Assembly: GCA_016182425.1 (NCBI GenBank)
Contig: JACPGP010000035.1
Span: 1 to 5,835 of the forward strand
Length of the DNA: 5,835 nucleotides
DNA from: Candidatus Levyibacteriota bacterium
GTDB taxonomy: Bacteria; Patescibacteria; Microgenomatia; Levybacterales; UBA12049
Direction of reading: 5' to 3'
Part shown: positions 5,299-5,835 of the stretch, one piece after another
Position numbering within the stretch: the stretch's first letter is position 1
How the letters are laid out: each line of letters opens with the position of its first letter
Made by a program: the position numbers and the translations under genes
The notes under the pieces: generated by a model
Seen by the model: the letters and a program-made list of their open reading frames with translations, nothing else
Database searches by the model: none
What the model was told of the DNA's origin: nothing

Positions 5299-5835
5299 AT
5301 GTATTCTCCAAAATTCACCATTACCAATAAAATTCTTAAAAATATTGGCGTTATCGAAGCTTGTAAAGAGGTTATTGATCATGCACCGCTTTTGCCATAT
5401 TACGAAAAGCAGTTTAGAAATGATGCGCTCGTGCGTACAGTGCATTACGGAACCCATATTGAGGGAAATGAGCTTAATTTAGACCAGGCGGAGAAAGTTT
5501 TGGCAGGACAAGAGGTGGTAGCGCGAGACCGCGATATTAAGGAGGTTATTAATTACCGGAAGGTAATGGAGTTTATTGGCGAGTCAAGGATAGATGAAGC
5601 GCTTATAAAAATGATCCATAAAATGACTGTTGATAAAATTTTGCCCGAGGAGAAGTGTGGCGAATATCGAAAAACGCAGGTAGTGGTGAAGAATAGTCGG
5701 AGTGGAGAAGTATCGTTTCGGCCCCCACCTGCAGATCAGATTCGTTCCCAAATTGACGATTTTATTGCATTTATAAAAGCATCGGAAAGTCAAGATATTC
5801 ATCCAGTTTTGAAAAGTGGAATTGTTCATTACGAA
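5299..5835 (+). CDS. Fic-family protein (probable AMPylase), N-terminal part
   Basis: A frame of 179 codons, open at the right edge. The start is the first ATG after an in-frame TAA at 5293-5295 and gives MYSPKFTITNKILKNIGVIE, the usual beginning of stand-alone Fic proteins. Then come PLLPYYEKQFRNDALVRTVH, the IEGN segment (54-57) of the inhibitory helix, a helical stretch with EVINYRKVMEFI, KMIHKMTVDKI, and GEYRKTQVVV with the FRPPPADQI flap region. The last residues HPVLKSGIVHYE are those that normally precede the catalytic HPFxxGNGR loop, which would lie just outside. Such proteins transfer AMP or another nucleotide monophosphate to a hydroxyl side chain. The inhibitory motif (S/T)xxxE(G/N) reads G51-THI-E55-G56, so the first residue is changed. 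Activity, target and any C-terminal winged helix cannot be judged here. Confidence 0.88.
   Translation, partial: MYSPKFTITNKILKNIGVIEACKEVIDHAPLLPYYEKQFRNDALVRTVHYGTHIEGNELNLDQAEKVLAGQEVVARDRDIKEVINYRKVMEFIGESRIDEALIKMIHKMTVDKILPEEKCGEYRKTQVVVKNSRSGEVSFRPPPADQIRSQIDDFIAFIKASESQDIHPVLKSGIVHYE

Noticed and set aside
5251..5305. Inverted repeat AATACAT/ATGTATT flanking the nnrD-fic gap
   Set aside because: Arms are only 7 bp of AT-rich sequence, 41 nt apart, and overlap coding ends; likely chance.
5264..5482. 72-codon plus-strand frame overlapping the Fic start
   Set aside because: It is out of frame with the clear Fic N-terminus and has no independent support.
5584..5829. Minus-strand open frame opposite the Fic gene
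   Set aside because: It lies antisense to conserved Fic sequence and resembles no known family.

Overview
The window reads as a gene-dense, AT-leaning bacterial chromosome segment, with every convincing gene on the + strand. The best guess at origin is a candidate-phyla-radiation (Patescibacteria) bacterium, perhaps Microgenomates-like. The reasons are an archaeal-type UMP kinase rather than the usual bacterial PyrH, a 5' nuclease that ends without a polymerase, a formamidopyrimidine-DNA glycosylase with a GGHPT-containing insert, and genes packed end to end with almost no recognisable Shine-Dalgarno sites. TGA ends three genes (158, 1243, 3415), which argues against the TGA=Gly code of Gracilibacteria/Absconditabacteria. 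The taxonomic call is inference from gene style, not from a search.

Bases 3-2713 look like the downstream part of one transcription unit: the C-terminal end of a Pol I-like 5'-3' exonuclease, a GT4 glycosyltransferase, a five-helix membrane protein of unknown family, and mutM/fpg. The first two junctions are 4-nt ATGA overlaps and the third is a 4-nt gap, so translational coupling is likely throughout. A short REP-like repeat of a type common in metagenomic genomes sits in frame inside mutM.

Bases 2714-2860 are the most interesting stretch. A candidate extended -10 promoter is followed directly by an ATG that would be leaderless. About 100 nt further on is a 12-bp hairpin with a T8 tract, a textbook intrinsic terminator. 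An alternative upstream hairpin would use part of the terminator's 5' arm. A 34-codon reading frame begins at the leaderless ATG and ends at the TAG just after the T-tract. All this overlaps sequence that, in a different frame, encodes the conserved N-terminal region of UMP kinase. That frame has no AUG, GUG or UUG start and lacks the first strand and the expected GGS loop. Either pyrH has suffered a small 5' deletion (real or an assembly artefact), or its expression is unusual. The layout resembles the leader-ORF attenuator of enterobacterial pyrBI, but this is inference.

Bases 2759-5259 hold pyrH (UMP kinase), recF (recombination mediator ATPase) and nnrD (NAD(P)H-hydrate repair dehydratase), joined by a 4-nt overlap and then a 0-nt junction. 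Together they serve nucleotide supply, DNA repair and cofactor repair. After a 39-nt gap with a weak promoter candidate, a Fic-family protein starts at 5299 and runs off the window just before its catalytic motif should appear. No tRNA, rRNA, CRISPR array or insertion sequence was seen.
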